This document shows, piece by piece, positions 18,978-28,246 of a stretch of 64,000 nt of DNA. The stretch lies in assembly GCF_034008635.1 (NCBI RefSeq), contig NZ_CP125378.1, positions 3,782,501-3,846,500 of the forward strand, read 5' to 3'. Origin of the DNA: Pseudomonas sp. P8_229. GTDB lineage: Bacteria > Pseudomonadota > Gammaproteobacteria > Pseudomonadales > Pseudomonadaceae. The translations under genes and the position numbers were made by a program. The notes beneath the pieces are model-generated. The model was not told where the DNA came from, searched no databases, and worked only from the letters and a program-made list of their open reading frames with translations. Each line of letters opens with the position of its first letter. The first letter of the stretch is position 1.

Positions 18978-20252
18978 ATGCGGGCACGAGAAGTCTATGT
19001 GAGCGGGTTCGGCCTGGTTGCGCCCATGGCGCTGGACGCTGCCACGTTGTTCGAACGCATCTGCCGGAAGCAGTCCTGTGTCCGCGAGCATCCCCGGTTC
19101 CAGGCATTGGGGTTTCGCAACAGTGCGGCCGGGTTTATCGATGAGGCGCAGTGGCAGCAGATCGCCGCCGGTTTCGGCGGCAATGCGGCGCTGCATGCCC
19201 GGCAAAGCGTGCTGGCCGAGTACGTCGCGCGACAGGCGTTGCAACACGCCGGCCTGACCCCGGCCGACTTTGCCCACAGTCGTAGCGGCCTGTTTCTGGG
19301 GGCCAATAAATACTGTGCCGACAGTCACGATCTACAGCGCGTCGGTCGTTGCATGGATGAAGAGGGGCGCGTCGATCTGGATCGCCTGCTGGACCTTCCG
19401 GCCCCGTCGGGCACGGCCTTCTCGCGCAGGGTCGACCAACAGACGCAGCACCTGGCGGACTGGCTCGGTATCCGCGACTGCATCTCGACTCACTCTGATG
19501 CCTGCGCCGCCGGCACCATGGCCATCGGTAGCGCTTACCGGGCGATCGAGCGCGGTGAGGTGGATCTGGCGATTTGCGGTGCGGTGGAGCTGATGGCCAA
19601 CGAGTTGCCTTATTACATGTTCAACAGCCTTGGCGCGTTGTGCCAGGCCGATCTGCCGGCAGGCGAGCAGAGTCGCCCGTTCATGCCCGATCGCAGTGGC
19701 TTTGTATTGAGCGAGGGCGCGGCCTTGGTGATTCTTGAGTCTGCCGAGCATGCCCAGCGGCGCAAAGCCAGGCCATTGGGACGCGTCCTGGGCTACGCCA
19801 ATGTCTGCGAAGCCCAGAAGATGACCTCCAGCAGCCGGGATGGCAGCAAGTACGAGGAATGCATGGACGCTGCAATCGAAGATGCCGGGCTGCTGCGCAG
19901 TGCCGTGCAACACGTCAATACCCACGGCACCTCCACCCAGGCCAATGACAGTTGCGAGGCGTTGGCCCTGCAACGGCTGTTTGGCGAATGCCAGGACATC
20001 ATGACCTTCACCGCCAACAAGTCGGCCATCGGCCATTCGCTGGCGGGCAGCGGCGCGATTGAAGCGGTGTTGTCGCTGATGACCTTACGCGATGGCGTGC
20101 TGTTGCCGACCTTGAACTATGACGCCGAGCGCGCTGAATACCCTTCGCTGAAGTTCCTCAGCGAGCCATTGCGGCAGTCGGTCAATGTGGTGATGTCCAA
20201 CTCCTTCGGTTTCGGCGGCGTCAACAGCTCGCTGGTTCTGGGGAGGGCATGA
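18978..20252 (+). CDS. Beta-ketoacyl-ACP synthase, catalytically complete (KS1)
   Basis: This 424-residue thiolase-fold enzyme of the FabF/type II PKS KS-alpha class should perform decarboxylative Claisen condensation on ACP-bound chains. The catalytic triad is complete: C176 in SDACAAGTM, H316 in NTHGTSTQ and H353 in NKSAIGHSLAG. The glycine-rich C-terminal block SNSFGFGGVNSSLVLG is also present. ATG 18978 has a TAGGAG site overlapping the ACP stop; an open frame extends upstream inside the ACP gene and is not used. The next gene, one base after the stop, is a degenerate KS. The two resemble a KS/chain-length-factor pair. Confidence 0.9.
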   Translation: MRAREVYVSGFGLVAPMALDAATLFERICRKQSCVREHPRFQALGFRNSAAGFIDEAQWQQIAAGFGGNAALHARQSVLAEYVARQALQHAGLTPADFAHSRSGLFLGANKYCADSHDLQRVGRCMDEEGRVDLDRLLDLPAPSGTAFSRRVDQQTQHLADWLGIRDCISTHSDACAAGTMAIGSAYRAIERGEVDLAICGAVELMANELPYYMFNSLGALCQADLPAGEQSRPFMPDRSGFVLSEGAALVILESAEHAQRRKARPLGRVLGYANVCEAQKMTSSSRDGSKYEECMDAAIEDAGLLRSAVQHVNTHGTSTQANDSCEALALQRLFGECQDIMTFTANKSAIGHSLAGSGAIEAVLSLMTLRDGVLLPTLNYDAERAEYPSLKFLSEPLRQSVNVVMSNSFGFGGVNSSLVLGRA

Positions 20253-20253
20253 C

Positions 20254-21312
20254 ATGAACAGAGCCATCTACGTCAATGCCGCTGCCGTGCTGAATGCGGC
20301 GGGCAGTGAATGTGCCGACCTGCTCGGTTCGCCATCGTCGCCGCCACCGCTGGCATTCGACCCGCAACGCAACGCCTTTGCGCTGCCCACGCCGCGCCTG
20401 GCCAGCGACCTGTTTGATCGCAAGATTCAGCGCAGCGTCGAGCCGCAGGGCTTGCGCCTGCTGCACTGCGCCGCACGCCTGGCGCCTGCGCTGGCGGCGC
20501 TGCAACTGCCTGCCGCACGCATCGCCCTGACCGCAGCCATTCCGGAAGTGGACGCACCGAGCCCTTGCTGGGATGCGGTGCAAGCGATTCTTGAACAGCC
20601 GCACAAACAGCTCGCGCAACTGTTAGCCAATACGCCGCCACTGCATGCGCTGACGCTGCTCAACAGCAGCGTGATGGCTTACGTGGCCGAAGCGTTGAAC
20701 TGCCACGGGCCGATGGGCGGCTTCTGCTCTCAGGACAACGCCGGACTTGATGCGCTGATCGAGGCCTGTCAGCAGATCGCTGAACAACACGCCGACGCGG
20801 CGCTGGTGGTCAGCAGCAGTCCGAACCTGACGCCGGCCCTGTACCTGCGCGAACCCGCCCTGGCGGACGAGCCGGTCTACGGCGAAGGCGCCGCAGCACT
20901 GTTACTCAGTTCGACAGCGGCACAGGGCGCTGCGCAGGTCTTGCGCATCGCCGGGTTTGCCCGGGGCTACAGCGCGGATCCGCAACGCTCGCTGGCCGTC
21001 GGCCAACGCGTGATCGACCAGGCGCTGAGTCAGGAAAAACTGCGCTTGGGTGACCTTGCGCAGGTGGTTGGCAATCCCGCCGACCGGCAACTGACCCGCC
21101 TGCTTGAAGCAGCGCCGCACAGCCTGCGCAGTGTCCGCGCGATGACTGGCGAGTTGGGGGCCAGTGGCTTGCTGACTGAGGTCGCGCTGAGCTTGCACCA
21201 CAGTCGCGACGCGGGCGCGGTGCCCGGCTACACCCTGCTCGTCAGTCATGGTCGCGCCGGTCACTGGGGCGCGTTGCTGTTGGCCAGTGAAACCCTGGAG
21301 AAGTACGCATGA
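20254..21312 (+). CDS. Degenerate ketosynthase, chain-length-factor-like partner of KS1
   Basis: This 352-residue protein is homologous to ketosynthases in overall pattern (PMGGFCSQDNAGLDALIEAC, EPVYGEGAAALLLSS, GELGASGLLTEVAL) but is about 70 residues shorter. When aligned to KS1, the nucleophile position falls on Asp of QDNAG rather than Cys. The HGT and NKS..GH histidine motifs are absent. It therefore cannot condense on its own and looks like a KS-beta or chain-length factor that would heterodimerise with the preceding KS. It lies one base after KS1, and its stop overlaps the next KS (ATGA-type). Confidence 0.78.
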   Translation: MNRAIYVNAAAVLNAAGSECADLLGSPSSPPPLAFDPQRNAFALPTPRLASDLFDRKIQRSVEPQGLRLLHCAARLAPALAALQLPAARIALTAAIPEVDAPSPCWDAVQAILEQPHKQLAQLLANTPPLHALTLLNSSVMAYVAEALNCHGPMGGFCSQDNAGLDALIEACQQIAEQHADAALVVSSSPNLTPALYLREPALADEPVYGEGAAALLLSSTAAQGAAQVLRIAGFARGYSADPQRSLAVGQRVIDQALSQEKLRLGDLAQVVGNPADRQLTRLLEAAPHSLRSVRAMTGELGASGLLTEVALSLHHSRDAGAVPGYTLLVSHGRAGHWGALLLASETLEKYA

Positions 21313-22604
21313 GTGCGACACGGATTGTGATCACCGGAATGGGCGCGGTAACCGGATTCGGTTTCGAATGGCAGACCCTCTGGGAAAAAATGCTCGGCGC
21401 TGAACATTGCGTGCGCCCGTGGCAGCCGCAAGACCTGCAGGACAATGCGTTCCCGGTACGCTACGCGGCACCCGTGGACATGGCGCTGTTGCCCGGGCAC
21501 CTGCAAGACCATCCAGCCTGGACGCTGCCCCTGGAAAAACGCAGTCGCTTTGGCTGGGTGGCCGCCACCCAGGCCGTCGCCGACAGCGGTCTGGCGCCCG
21601 AGCAATTGCGCGATGCCGCCGTGCTGTGTGCCTCCGGGGCACCGCAACACATGCTCGCCGACATGCTCCTGACGCAGGCACCGGACGGCGCTGTACCGGG
21701 CTGGCAGCATCTGATGGCGCGCGCTGCGCACGTCAATGCCGAAGGTTCCCTGTGCCAGGGCAACGACCGGCTGGCGCGAGTGATTGCCGACGACCTCGGT
21801 TGTGAGGGGCCGGTGATCAATATCAGCAGTGCCTGCGCCGGCGCTTCCCAGGCGATCGGCAACGCGTTTCAGATGATTCGTCGCGGCGAAGTGAACGTTG
21901 CCGTGGCCGGTGGCGCCGACTCGGTGCTCAACCTCGACACCATGGCTGCGTTGTACCTGCTGGGCGCTGCCTCGGGCGAACAACGCTGGGGGGCCGATCT
22001 GTGCCGCCCGTTTGATCGTGACCGCAGCGGCCTGATCGCCGGCGAGGGCGGTGGTTTCGTGGTACTGGAAAGCCTTGAACATGCCCTGGCGCGCGGCGCC
22101 ACGCCGTATGCCGAAGTGCTCGGCTTCGGCAGCAGCCTGGATGCCTACAAGGTCACCGCGCCGCAGCCCGAAGGTCGTGGCGCCGCGCTGGCGATGCAAG
22201 CGGCGCTGGACGATGCCGGCCTGCAGCCGCAGCAGATCGACCTGATCAATGCCCACGGCACGTCGACGCCGCTCAATGATGTGGCGGAGACCCTGGCCAT
22301 CAAGCAGGTATTCGCTCAGCACAAGCATTACCAGGCGTTGGCGGTCAGTGCCAACAAATCGCAATTCGGCCATCTGATCGCGGCTGCCGGGGCACCGGAG
22401 TGCATCGTCACTGCGCTGGCCTGCCTGAATGATCTGGTCACGCCGACCGTGAACCTGCATGAGGCGGATGAGCGCTGCGATCTGGATTATTGCGCTGGCC
22501 AGTCCGTCAGCCGTCGTGTGGATTACGCCCTCAGCAATTCCTTTGGCTTTGGTGGCCTGAACACCTCGCTGGCCCTTGGCAAATATCGGGAGCACGGACA
22601 ATGA
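21309..22604 (+). CDS. Beta-ketoacyl-ACP synthase, catalytically complete (KS2)
   Basis: This is the second full-length (431 aa) FabF-like condensing enzyme of the cluster. The triad is intact: C176 in ISSACAGAS, H316 in NAHGTSTP and H355 in NKSQFGHLIAAAG. The C-terminal SNSFGFGGLNTSLALG is conserved. It begins inside the end of the preceding degenerate KS and ends inside the start of the next one. The order active KS, inactive partner, active KS, inactive partner is thus maintained by overlapping, probably translationally coupled genes. Substrate length cannot be deduced from sequence. Confidence 0.9.
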   Translation: MSATRIVITGMGAVTGFGFEWQTLWEKMLGAEHCVRPWQPQDLQDNAFPVRYAAPVDMALLPGHLQDHPAWTLPLEKRSRFGWVAATQAVADSGLAPEQLRDAAVLCASGAPQHMLADMLLTQAPDGAVPGWQHLMARAAHVNAEGSLCQGNDRLARVIADDLGCEGPVINISSACAGASQAIGNAFQMIRRGEVNVAVAGGADSVLNLDTMAALYLLGAASGEQRWGADLCRPFDRDRSGLIAGEGGGFVVLESLEHALARGATPYAEVLGFGSSLDAYKVTAPQPEGRGAALAMQAALDDAGLQPQQIDLINAHGTSTPLNDVAETLAIKQVFAQHKHYQALAVSANKSQFGHLIAAAGAPECIVTALACLNDLVTPTVNLHEADERCDLDYCAGQSVSRRVDYALSNSFGFGGLNTSLALGKYREHGQ

Positions 22605-23809
22605 CTAACGCCACTGCGCGTATTGCCATCGCTGGCAGCGGTTGTGTGTTGCCCAGCGGTTGGGGTGTCGAGCGTTTCTGGTCGGCGGCCCTTGAAGGTC
22701 GCAGCGCGATTGCGCCAGTGCAATCGCCGTTGTTTCGCAGCGAGCGCATCGCTGCGTTCGGACAGATCGATGACGCCACGCACCAACGCAGCCGTCAGGA
22801 CGTTGCGCAAAACCTGCAGCGTTACTGCCCGCCAGCGGTGATCTGGGGCGTGAGTGCGGCGCGTCAGGCGCTGGCCGAAGCCGGTGTTGAACCGGGTCGG
22901 GACGGCTTGCGTTATGGCCTCTATTGCTGTCAGGGCGGGTATACCCATCCGTCCGTGGCGTCTTACGGCGAACTGCTTCATGAGTGCCAGACCGATAGCG
23001 GCGCCGACATGCGTCGCCTCGCCCAGCGAGTGCTGCAGGAACGTGCGCTCGACCCGTTTCTGGTGCTTAAAAGTCTGAGCAACGGTTTGCTCGGGGTGGT
23101 CAGCCTGGCGTTGAAACTGGAATGTGAATGCAACGCTTATATGCAAGGCGTGGCCGGTAATCTGGCGGCATTGCGTCAGGCGCACAGCGCCTTGCAGAGC
23201 GGGCGAATCGATGTGGCGATCGTGGTCGGGGCCGGCAGTGAACTCGATCCGCTGGCGTTGGCCGCCCTGGCTGAAGCGGGCGTGATCAGTTCCGATGGCT
23301 CACAACAGATGCGCGCATTCGATCGCCAGGGCACGGGCGGAATTGCCGGCGAAGGCGCCGCAGCGCTGGTGCTGCGCCGTGCCGCTGACCTGCCGCCAGG
23401 GCCGCAGACCTGCCTGACGGCGCTGTTCGCGCATCCGCGCCTGGACTCGCTGAGTCTGCCGGACCAACAGGCGGATCTGCTGATCAGCAGTGCCACCGGC
23501 GATCCGCACAAAGATGCCGATCTGGCCCGCACGCTGGCCCGCACCGGTGCCGCGCACATCACCAGCAGCACTGCGCTGACCGGCATCCTCAGCGGTGCGC
23601 CGAGCTTGGTCGACCTGATTCTGGCCCGACACACGCTGCTGGCCCAAAGCATCGCGCCGATCGCCGGGCTAACGCAGCCGGTGGATGCGCACCTGCCGTT
23701 TGTGCTGGGCGAACCGCGAGATGCCGTCCTGCACGACTGCCTGGTGATCAACCGCGACGACAACGGCTTCAGCGCCTGTTACCAACTTGACTTCCAGGCG
23801 GCCGACTGA
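22601..23809 (+). CDS. Degenerate ketosynthase, chain-length-factor-like partner of KS2
   Basis: This 402-residue KS-fold protein starts with the KS signature IAIAGSGCVLPSGWGVERFW. In the nucleophile region (YMQGVAGNLAALRQAH) the cysteine is replaced by glycine, and the preceding Gln recalls the KS-Q/KS-beta type. The HGT and NKS..GH motifs are missing; ITSSTALTGILSGAPS occupies the second position. It should be catalytically silent for condensation and act as partner or length gauge of the preceding KS. The open frame starts at 22490 inside KS2, but ATG 22601 with the ATGA overlap is the natural start. Confidence 0.78.
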   Translation: MTNATARIAIAGSGCVLPSGWGVERFWSAALEGRSAIAPVQSPLFRSERIAAFGQIDDATHQRSRQDVAQNLQRYCPPAVIWGVSAARQALAEAGVEPGRDGLRYGLYCCQGGYTHPSVASYGELLHECQTDSGADMRRLAQRVLQERALDPFLVLKSLSNGLLGVVSLALKLECECNAYMQGVAGNLAALRQAHSALQSGRIDVAIVVGAGSELDPLALAALAEAGVISSDGSQQMRAFDRQGTGGIAGEGAAALVLRRAADLPPGPQTCLTALFAHPRLDSLSLPDQQADLLISSATGDPHKDADLARTLARTGAAHITSSTALTGILSGAPSLVDLILARHTLLAQSIAPIAGLTQPVDAHLPFVLGEPRDAVLHDCLVINRDDNGFSACYQLDFQAAD

Positions 23810-23864
23810 CCGTTTGAAGGCACTACATCGCTTCTGATTTTTTAACTCAAGGGATATGACTGTC

Positions 23865-26735
23865 ATGGATTATCGCGATTACGTTCGGCCGAAATTCGTT
23901 GAACTGATGCAGGCTCTGGGCCTGGAATGCCAGTTCCATCGAGCGCTGGGCAGCAAACTGTTTTACCGCGACAAGCAGGGTGACGAAGTGACCGTCACCG
24001 ACTTTCTCGGTGGCTACGGTGCCGCGCTGTACGGTCACAACGATCCGCAGTTCGTCGATCAACTCTGTGGGCTGTTGCGCGCAGACGTGCCGTTCAACGC
24101 GCAAATGTCGGTGCGGGGGGCAGCGGGGCAGTTGGGGCGCGAGCTCAGTGAAGCGTTCAACCGTGAGTTGAATAACACCGAACGCTACATTTCCACGTTC
24201 TCCAACAGCGGCGCCGAGTCGGTGGAAATCGCCGTCAAGCATGCCGAGTACCGTCGCCAGAAAAACCTGCAGAAGCAGTTCGACGAGCGCGATTTCGAAC
24301 TGGCCAATCTGGTGGCCAGCGACAAGGCTTATGTCGAACTGGAGATCGATGATCTCGACCTGCCGGCCGGCCTGCTGCCGCCGAACCTGTCTTGCGTGAC
24401 CGTGCGCCAGGTGGCCGAGGCGGTGCGTCAGCACAACCTGGCGCTGCTGCACGTCGAGCCGGTATTCCTCGCCGTACGCGGCAGCTTCCACGGCAAGCTG
24501 GTGAACACCGTGCAGCTGACTTACGGCAAGCAATACCGCAAGCCATTTGCCCGGTTCGGACTGAATGTCGAGTTCATCGACCCGCATCAACCACAACAGC
24601 TTCAAGACCTGCCGGCCCGCCACCAGCACCACTGGCTGAGCCTGGAATGGAGCGGTGAAACCCTGCGCGTGCGCCGTGAAGCGTTCAGTGCAATTACCGC
24701 GGTGCTGCTGGAGCCGATCCAGGGCGAGGGCGGGATCAACGAGTTTGCCAAAGAGTTCTACCTGGGCCTGCGTCGCCTGTGCAACGAGCAGCAATGCCCG
24801 CTGGTCATCGACGAAGTGCAGTCGGGTTTCGGGCGCACCGGCACCTTGCTCGGCGCCAGCCATTTCAACCTGCAGGGCGACTACTACTGCCTGTCCAAAG
24901 CGCTGGGTGGCGGCTTGATGAAAATCGCTGCCACGGTGATTCGCGCCAGCCATTACGAAAATGATTTCAGCTACATCCACAGCTCGACCTTCGCTGAAGA
25001 CGATGCCTCCTGCCATATCGCGCTGGCCGCCCTGCGTCGGCTGTTCGAGAACGACAGCGCCATGCTCAAGGACGTGAACAAGAAGGGCGAATACCTCAAG
25101 GCGTCGCTGCTGGAACTCAAGTCGGCTTATCCGGACGTGATCGCCGATGTGCGTGGGCGCGGTCTGCTGCTGGGTTTCGAACTGCACGATCTGACCGGCA
25201 CCAACTCGCTGGTTCAGGCGTCGGCGCAATACAACGATGCGCTGGGCTACATCATTGCCGGCTACCTGTTGCAGTTCGAGTCGCTGCGCGTTGCGCCGTC
25301 GGGCAGCAACGCCAATGTGATTCGTCTGGAGCCTCCGGTGTGCATCACCTTCGAGGAAATCGATGGCCTGATCGCTTCGCTGCAAAAAGTCTGCGACATG
25401 CTGCGTCGTCGCGATGCGTTCCCGCTGGCGGCCGGCGTATGTGCCGACAGCATCGCCCAGGTGCCGGCGCGCGACGTCAGCTTCAAGGAGACCGAAAGCC
25501 TCCCAAAGCCTGACGAGAACGTGCGCGTGGTAGCCCGCGTGGCGTTCATCAACCACCTGATTGATGCGGACATGCTCAGCGACGTCGACCCTTCGCTGTC
25601 GAGCCTCAGCGCCGAGCAGAAGCGCGAGTTCATCAAGCGCATGGCGCCGGAGCGCCGCGCTGCGCCGATCGGCCCGGTGCAGATCCGCTCGAAACTCGGT
25701 ACTGCCGTGGAGTTCACCCTGTACCCGCTGTGCATGGATTCCGATGCGATGGCGGCCTACATCGCCAACGGCGATCTGGACACCATCCGCGAGGAAGTCG
25801 GCAATCGCATCAAGGACGCGCGCGCCGATGGCTACAGCGTGGCCGGGCTGGGCATGTACACCTCGATCGTCACCAACAACTGCCAGGCCCTGAAAATTCC
25901 TGACATGGCACTGACTTCGGGCAATGCGCTGACCATCGGCATGGGCCTGGAAGCGATCGAGCAGGGCTGTAAACAGCAAGGCCTGGAGCTGGGCCAGCAG
26001 ACCGCCGCCGTGGTCGGTGCCGCTGGCAACATTGCCTCGACCTACGCCTCGCTGCTGTCCACCAGCGTTGAACACCTGATCCTGATCGGCAGTGGTCGCG
26101 ACGGCTCGCTGCGGCGCCTGGAGAAAACCGCGCAGCAGATTTACGCCGAAGCCGCCCGCGCGATTCTCAAGGGTGTCGTCGAGCACGATCGCCTCGCCAC
26201 TCGCCTGCAGCAACTGCGGGGTATCGATGCCTTGTTGCAAGCCCATGGCAACAGTGCCGACCTCGGTCAGCGCGTGGCGCAACTGGTCGACGAGCAACTG
26301 GGGGCCAACGCCTTCATCACCGTCAGCAATGACCTGAGTGTCCTGAAACAGGCGCGCATCGTGCTCTGCGCGGCGAATGCACCACAGGCGTTTCTCGGCG
26401 CCGAGCACTTTGCCGAGAACAGCGTGATCTGCGACATCGCGGTACCGCTGAACGTCGACCAGAACCTCGCGAGCCAGCGTTCCGACGTGCTGTACATGCA
26501 CGGCGGGATTGTCCAGACGCCGATGGGCGACGGCCTGGCCCACAACGTGCGCGCCTACCTCAAGCAAGGGCAACTGTATGCCTGCATGGCGGAGTCGGTG
26601 TTGATGGGCTTGTCCGGAATGAAACAGCACTACTCCTACGGCGACATCAGCCGCGAGCAAGTGCAGCAGATCCGTGCGCTGGCCGCGACCCATGGCTTCA
26701 GCCTCGCCCAGTTCAAAACCGACAACTCGCTGTAA
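23865..26735 (+). CDS. Fusion: class III PLP aminotransferase plus acyl-ACP reductase-like domain
   Basis: This 956-residue two-domain enzyme appears to convert an ACP-bound acyl chain to a primary amine. Residues 1 to about 480 are a class III (fold type I) aminotransferase. VIDEVQSGFGRTG gives the cofactor-ring aspartate, and K345 in LSKALGGG is the Schiff-base lysine. Residues about 560-956 resemble cyanobacterial long-chain acyl-ACP reductase: GLGMYTSIVTNN, LTSGNALTIGMGLEAIEQG, a Rossmann stretch VVGAAGNIAS (about 716-725), and C856 in VICDIAVPLN aligning with that family's catalytic cysteine. Aldehyde release followed by transamination in one chain is analogous to PigE or TamH of prodiginine and tambjamine pathways. 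An in-frame ATG at 23856 is too close to the AAGGG site. The assignment of the reductase half rests on motif memory. Confidence 0.8.
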   Translation: MDYRDYVRPKFVELMQALGLECQFHRALGSKLFYRDKQGDEVTVTDFLGGYGAALYGHNDPQFVDQLCGLLRADVPFNAQMSVRGAAGQLGRELSEAFNRELNNTERYISTFSNSGAESVEIAVKHAEYRRQKNLQKQFDERDFELANLVASDKAYVELEIDDLDLPAGLLPPNLSCVTVRQVAEAVRQHNLALLHVEPVFLAVRGSFHGKLVNTVQLTYGKQYRKPFARFGLNVEFIDPHQPQQLQDLPARHQHHWLSLEWSGETLRVRREAFSAITAVLLEPIQGEGGINEFAKEFYLGLRRLCNEQQCPLVIDEVQSGFGRTGTLLGASHFNLQGDYYCLSKALGGGLMKIAATVIRASHYENDFSYIHSSTFAEDDASCHIALAALRRLFENDSAMLKDVNKKGEYLKASLLELKSAYPDVIADVRGRGLLLGFELHDLTGTNSLVQASAQYNDALGYIIAGYLLQFESLRVAPSGSNANVIRLEPPVCITFEEIDGLIASLQKVCDMLRRRDAFPLAAGVCADSIAQVPARDVSFKETESLPKPDENVRVVARVAFINHLIDADMLSDVDPSLSSLSAEQKREFIKRMAPERRAAPIGPVQIRSKLGTAVEFTLYPLCMDSDAMAAYIANGDLDTIREEVGNRIKDARADGYSVAGLGMYTSIVTNNCQALKIPDMALTSGNALTIGMGLEAIEQGCKQQGLELGQQTAAVVGAAGNIASTYASLLSTSVEHLILIGSGRDGSLRRLEKTAQQIYAEAARAILKGVVEHDRLATRLQQLRGIDALLQAHGNSADLGQRVAQLVDEQLGANAFITVSNDLSVLKQARIVLCAANAPQAFLGAEHFAENSVICDIAVPLNVDQNLASQRSDVLYMHGGIVQTPMGDGLAHNVRAYLKQGQLYACMAESVLMGLSGMKQHYSYGDISREQVQQIRALAATHGFSLAQFKTDNSL

Positions 26736-26744
26736 GGAACGGTC

Positions 26745-27482
26745 ATGCCGAACAAAGTAGCAGTAGTGACCGGCGGCAGCCGTGGCATCGGCCGGGCGAT
26801 TGTCCTGGCGCTGGCGGGTGCCGGTTATCACGTCGCGTTCAGTTATGTGCGTGATGAAGTGGCCGCGATGGCCTTGCGCGATGAGGTGCAGGCGTCGGGT
26901 GTGGATTGCCTGGCGCTGCAATGCGATATCAGCAGCGGCGACAGCATCCAGTCATTCTTCGGGCGGGTCGAGGCGCATTTCCAGCGTGTCGATCTGCTGG
27001 TCAACAACGCCGGCATTACCCGTGACGGCTTGCTGGCGACGATGCCCGTGCGTGACATCGTCGACGTGATCCAGACCAATCTGGTCGGCACCTTGCTCTG
27101 CTGTCAGCAAGTGCTGCCGGGCATGTTGCGCCAGCGCAGTGGTTGCATCGTCAATATCAGTTCGGTCGCCGCGCAAAAGCCCGGCAAGGGCCAGAGCAAC
27201 TACGCCGCGGCCAAGGGCGGGGTCGAGGCCATGACCCGCGCGCTGGCGGTCGAGCTGGCGCCGCGCAACATTCGGGTCAACGCGGTGGCCCCGGGCATCG
27301 TCAAGACCGAGATGAGCACGGCGCTGATCGGTAGCCAGGAGGAGCAAATCCAGTCGCGGCTGCTGATCAAGCGTTACGCCGAACCGGAGGAGATTGCCGA
27401 AGCGGTGTTGTACCTCGCCGACCGGGGCCTGTACCTGACCGGGGAGGTCCTGCCGGTGAACGGCGGGTTGAAAATGCCATGA
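26745..27482 (+). CDS. FabG-like 3-ketoacyl-ACP reductase (SDR)
   Basis: This classical short-chain dehydrogenase (245 aa) of the FabG type would reduce the beta-keto group left by the ketosynthases. The NADPH-binding GGSRGIGRAI is near the N terminus, NNAGIT follows, and the catalytic Ser-Tyr-Lys lies in NISS and Y153-AAAK157. The C-terminal PVNGG is typical of FabG. It starts nine bases after the aminotransferase fusion with an AAGGAA site and overlaps the next SDR as ATGA. Confidence 0.88.
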   Translation: MPNKVAVVTGGSRGIGRAIVLALAGAGYHVAFSYVRDEVAAMALRDEVQASGVDCLALQCDISSGDSIQSFFGRVEAHFQRVDLLVNNAGITRDGLLATMPVRDIVDVIQTNLVGTLLCCQQVLPGMLRQRSGCIVNISSVAAQKPGKGQSNYAAAKGGVEAMTRALAVELAPRNIRVNAVAPGIVKTEMSTALIGSQEEQIQSRLLIKRYAEPEEIAEAVLYLADRGLYLTGEVLPVNGGLKMP

Positions 27483-28243
27483 GCCGCACCATTCTGATTA
27501 CCGGTGCGGCCAAGGGCATCGGCCGCGCGGTGGCCGAGGACTTCGCGGCCAATGGCGACAATCACCTGATCCTGCTGGACCTCGACTTGCCACAGCTGCA
27601 GGGCTGGGTCGATGAGCAGCAGGAGCGGATCAAGGCGCGGGTCGAGACCCACGCGGCGAACATCGCCGACCTGCCGGCCATGGAAGCGTTCTTCAAGCAG
27701 CTCGGCACCCAGGTCCGGCAGGTCGACGTGTTGGTCAACAGCGCCGGCATCTGCAACGAAAACGAGCCTGAGGATCTGCATAACTGGCACAAGGTGATTT
27801 CGGTCAACCTCAACGGTACGTTCTACGTCACCTCGTTGTGCCTGGCGCTGATTCCGGATCGCGGACGGATCATCAACATGTCCTCGATCCTCGGGCGTGC
27901 CGGCAAGGTGCGCAATACCGCGTACTGCGCTTCCAAACACGGCATCGTCGGCATGACCAAGGCCCTGGCGCTGGACCTGGCCTCGCGGCAGATCACGGTC
28001 AATGCGATTCTGCCGGCGTGGATCGATACCCCGATGCTGCAGGGCGAACTGGCGACGCAAGCGGCGATTGCCGGTTTGACCCAGGAACAGATCGTGCGCA
28101 ACGCGAAGAAAAAACTGCCGATGCGCCGCTTCATCCAGAGCGAAGAAGTGGCCGCGATGGTGCGTTACCTGGCCAGTCCTGAAGCGGGAGGGGTCACGGC
28201 CCAGAGCCTGGTGATCGATGGCGGCGTCGGGTTGGGAATGTAA
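27479..28243 (+). CDS. Second SDR-family oxidoreductase of the lipid cluster
   Basis: This 254-residue short-chain dehydrogenase has TGAAKGIGRAVAED (cofactor loop), NSAGICNE and the catalytic NMSS / Y149-CASK153 residues. It closes with AQSLVIDGGVGLGM. It is only moderately similar to the preceding FabG-like protein, so it likely acts on a different intermediate, for instance a second ketoreduction or a dehydrogenation of a 3-hydroxy group. It overlaps the upstream SDR by four bases. No dehydratase gene is present in the cluster, so the fate of any 3-hydroxy intermediate is unclear. Confidence 0.85.
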   Translation: MSRTILITGAAKGIGRAVAEDFAANGDNHLILLDLDLPQLQGWVDEQQERIKARVETHAANIADLPAMEAFFKQLGTQVRQVDVLVNSAGICNENEPEDLHNWHKVISVNLNGTFYVTSLCLALIPDRGRIINMSSILGRAGKVRNTAYCASKHGIVGMTKALALDLASRQITVNAILPAWIDTPMLQGELATQAAIAGLTQEQIVRNAKKKLPMRRFIQSEEVAAMVRYLASPEAGGVTAQSLVIDGGVGLGM

Positions 28244-28246
28244 GCG

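Noticed and set aside
23847..26921. 1024-codon open frame on the minus strand
   Set aside because: It is antisense to the aminotransferase-reductase fusion. The composition (many Gln, His, Arg) is that of a shadow, and it spans the gene boundary.
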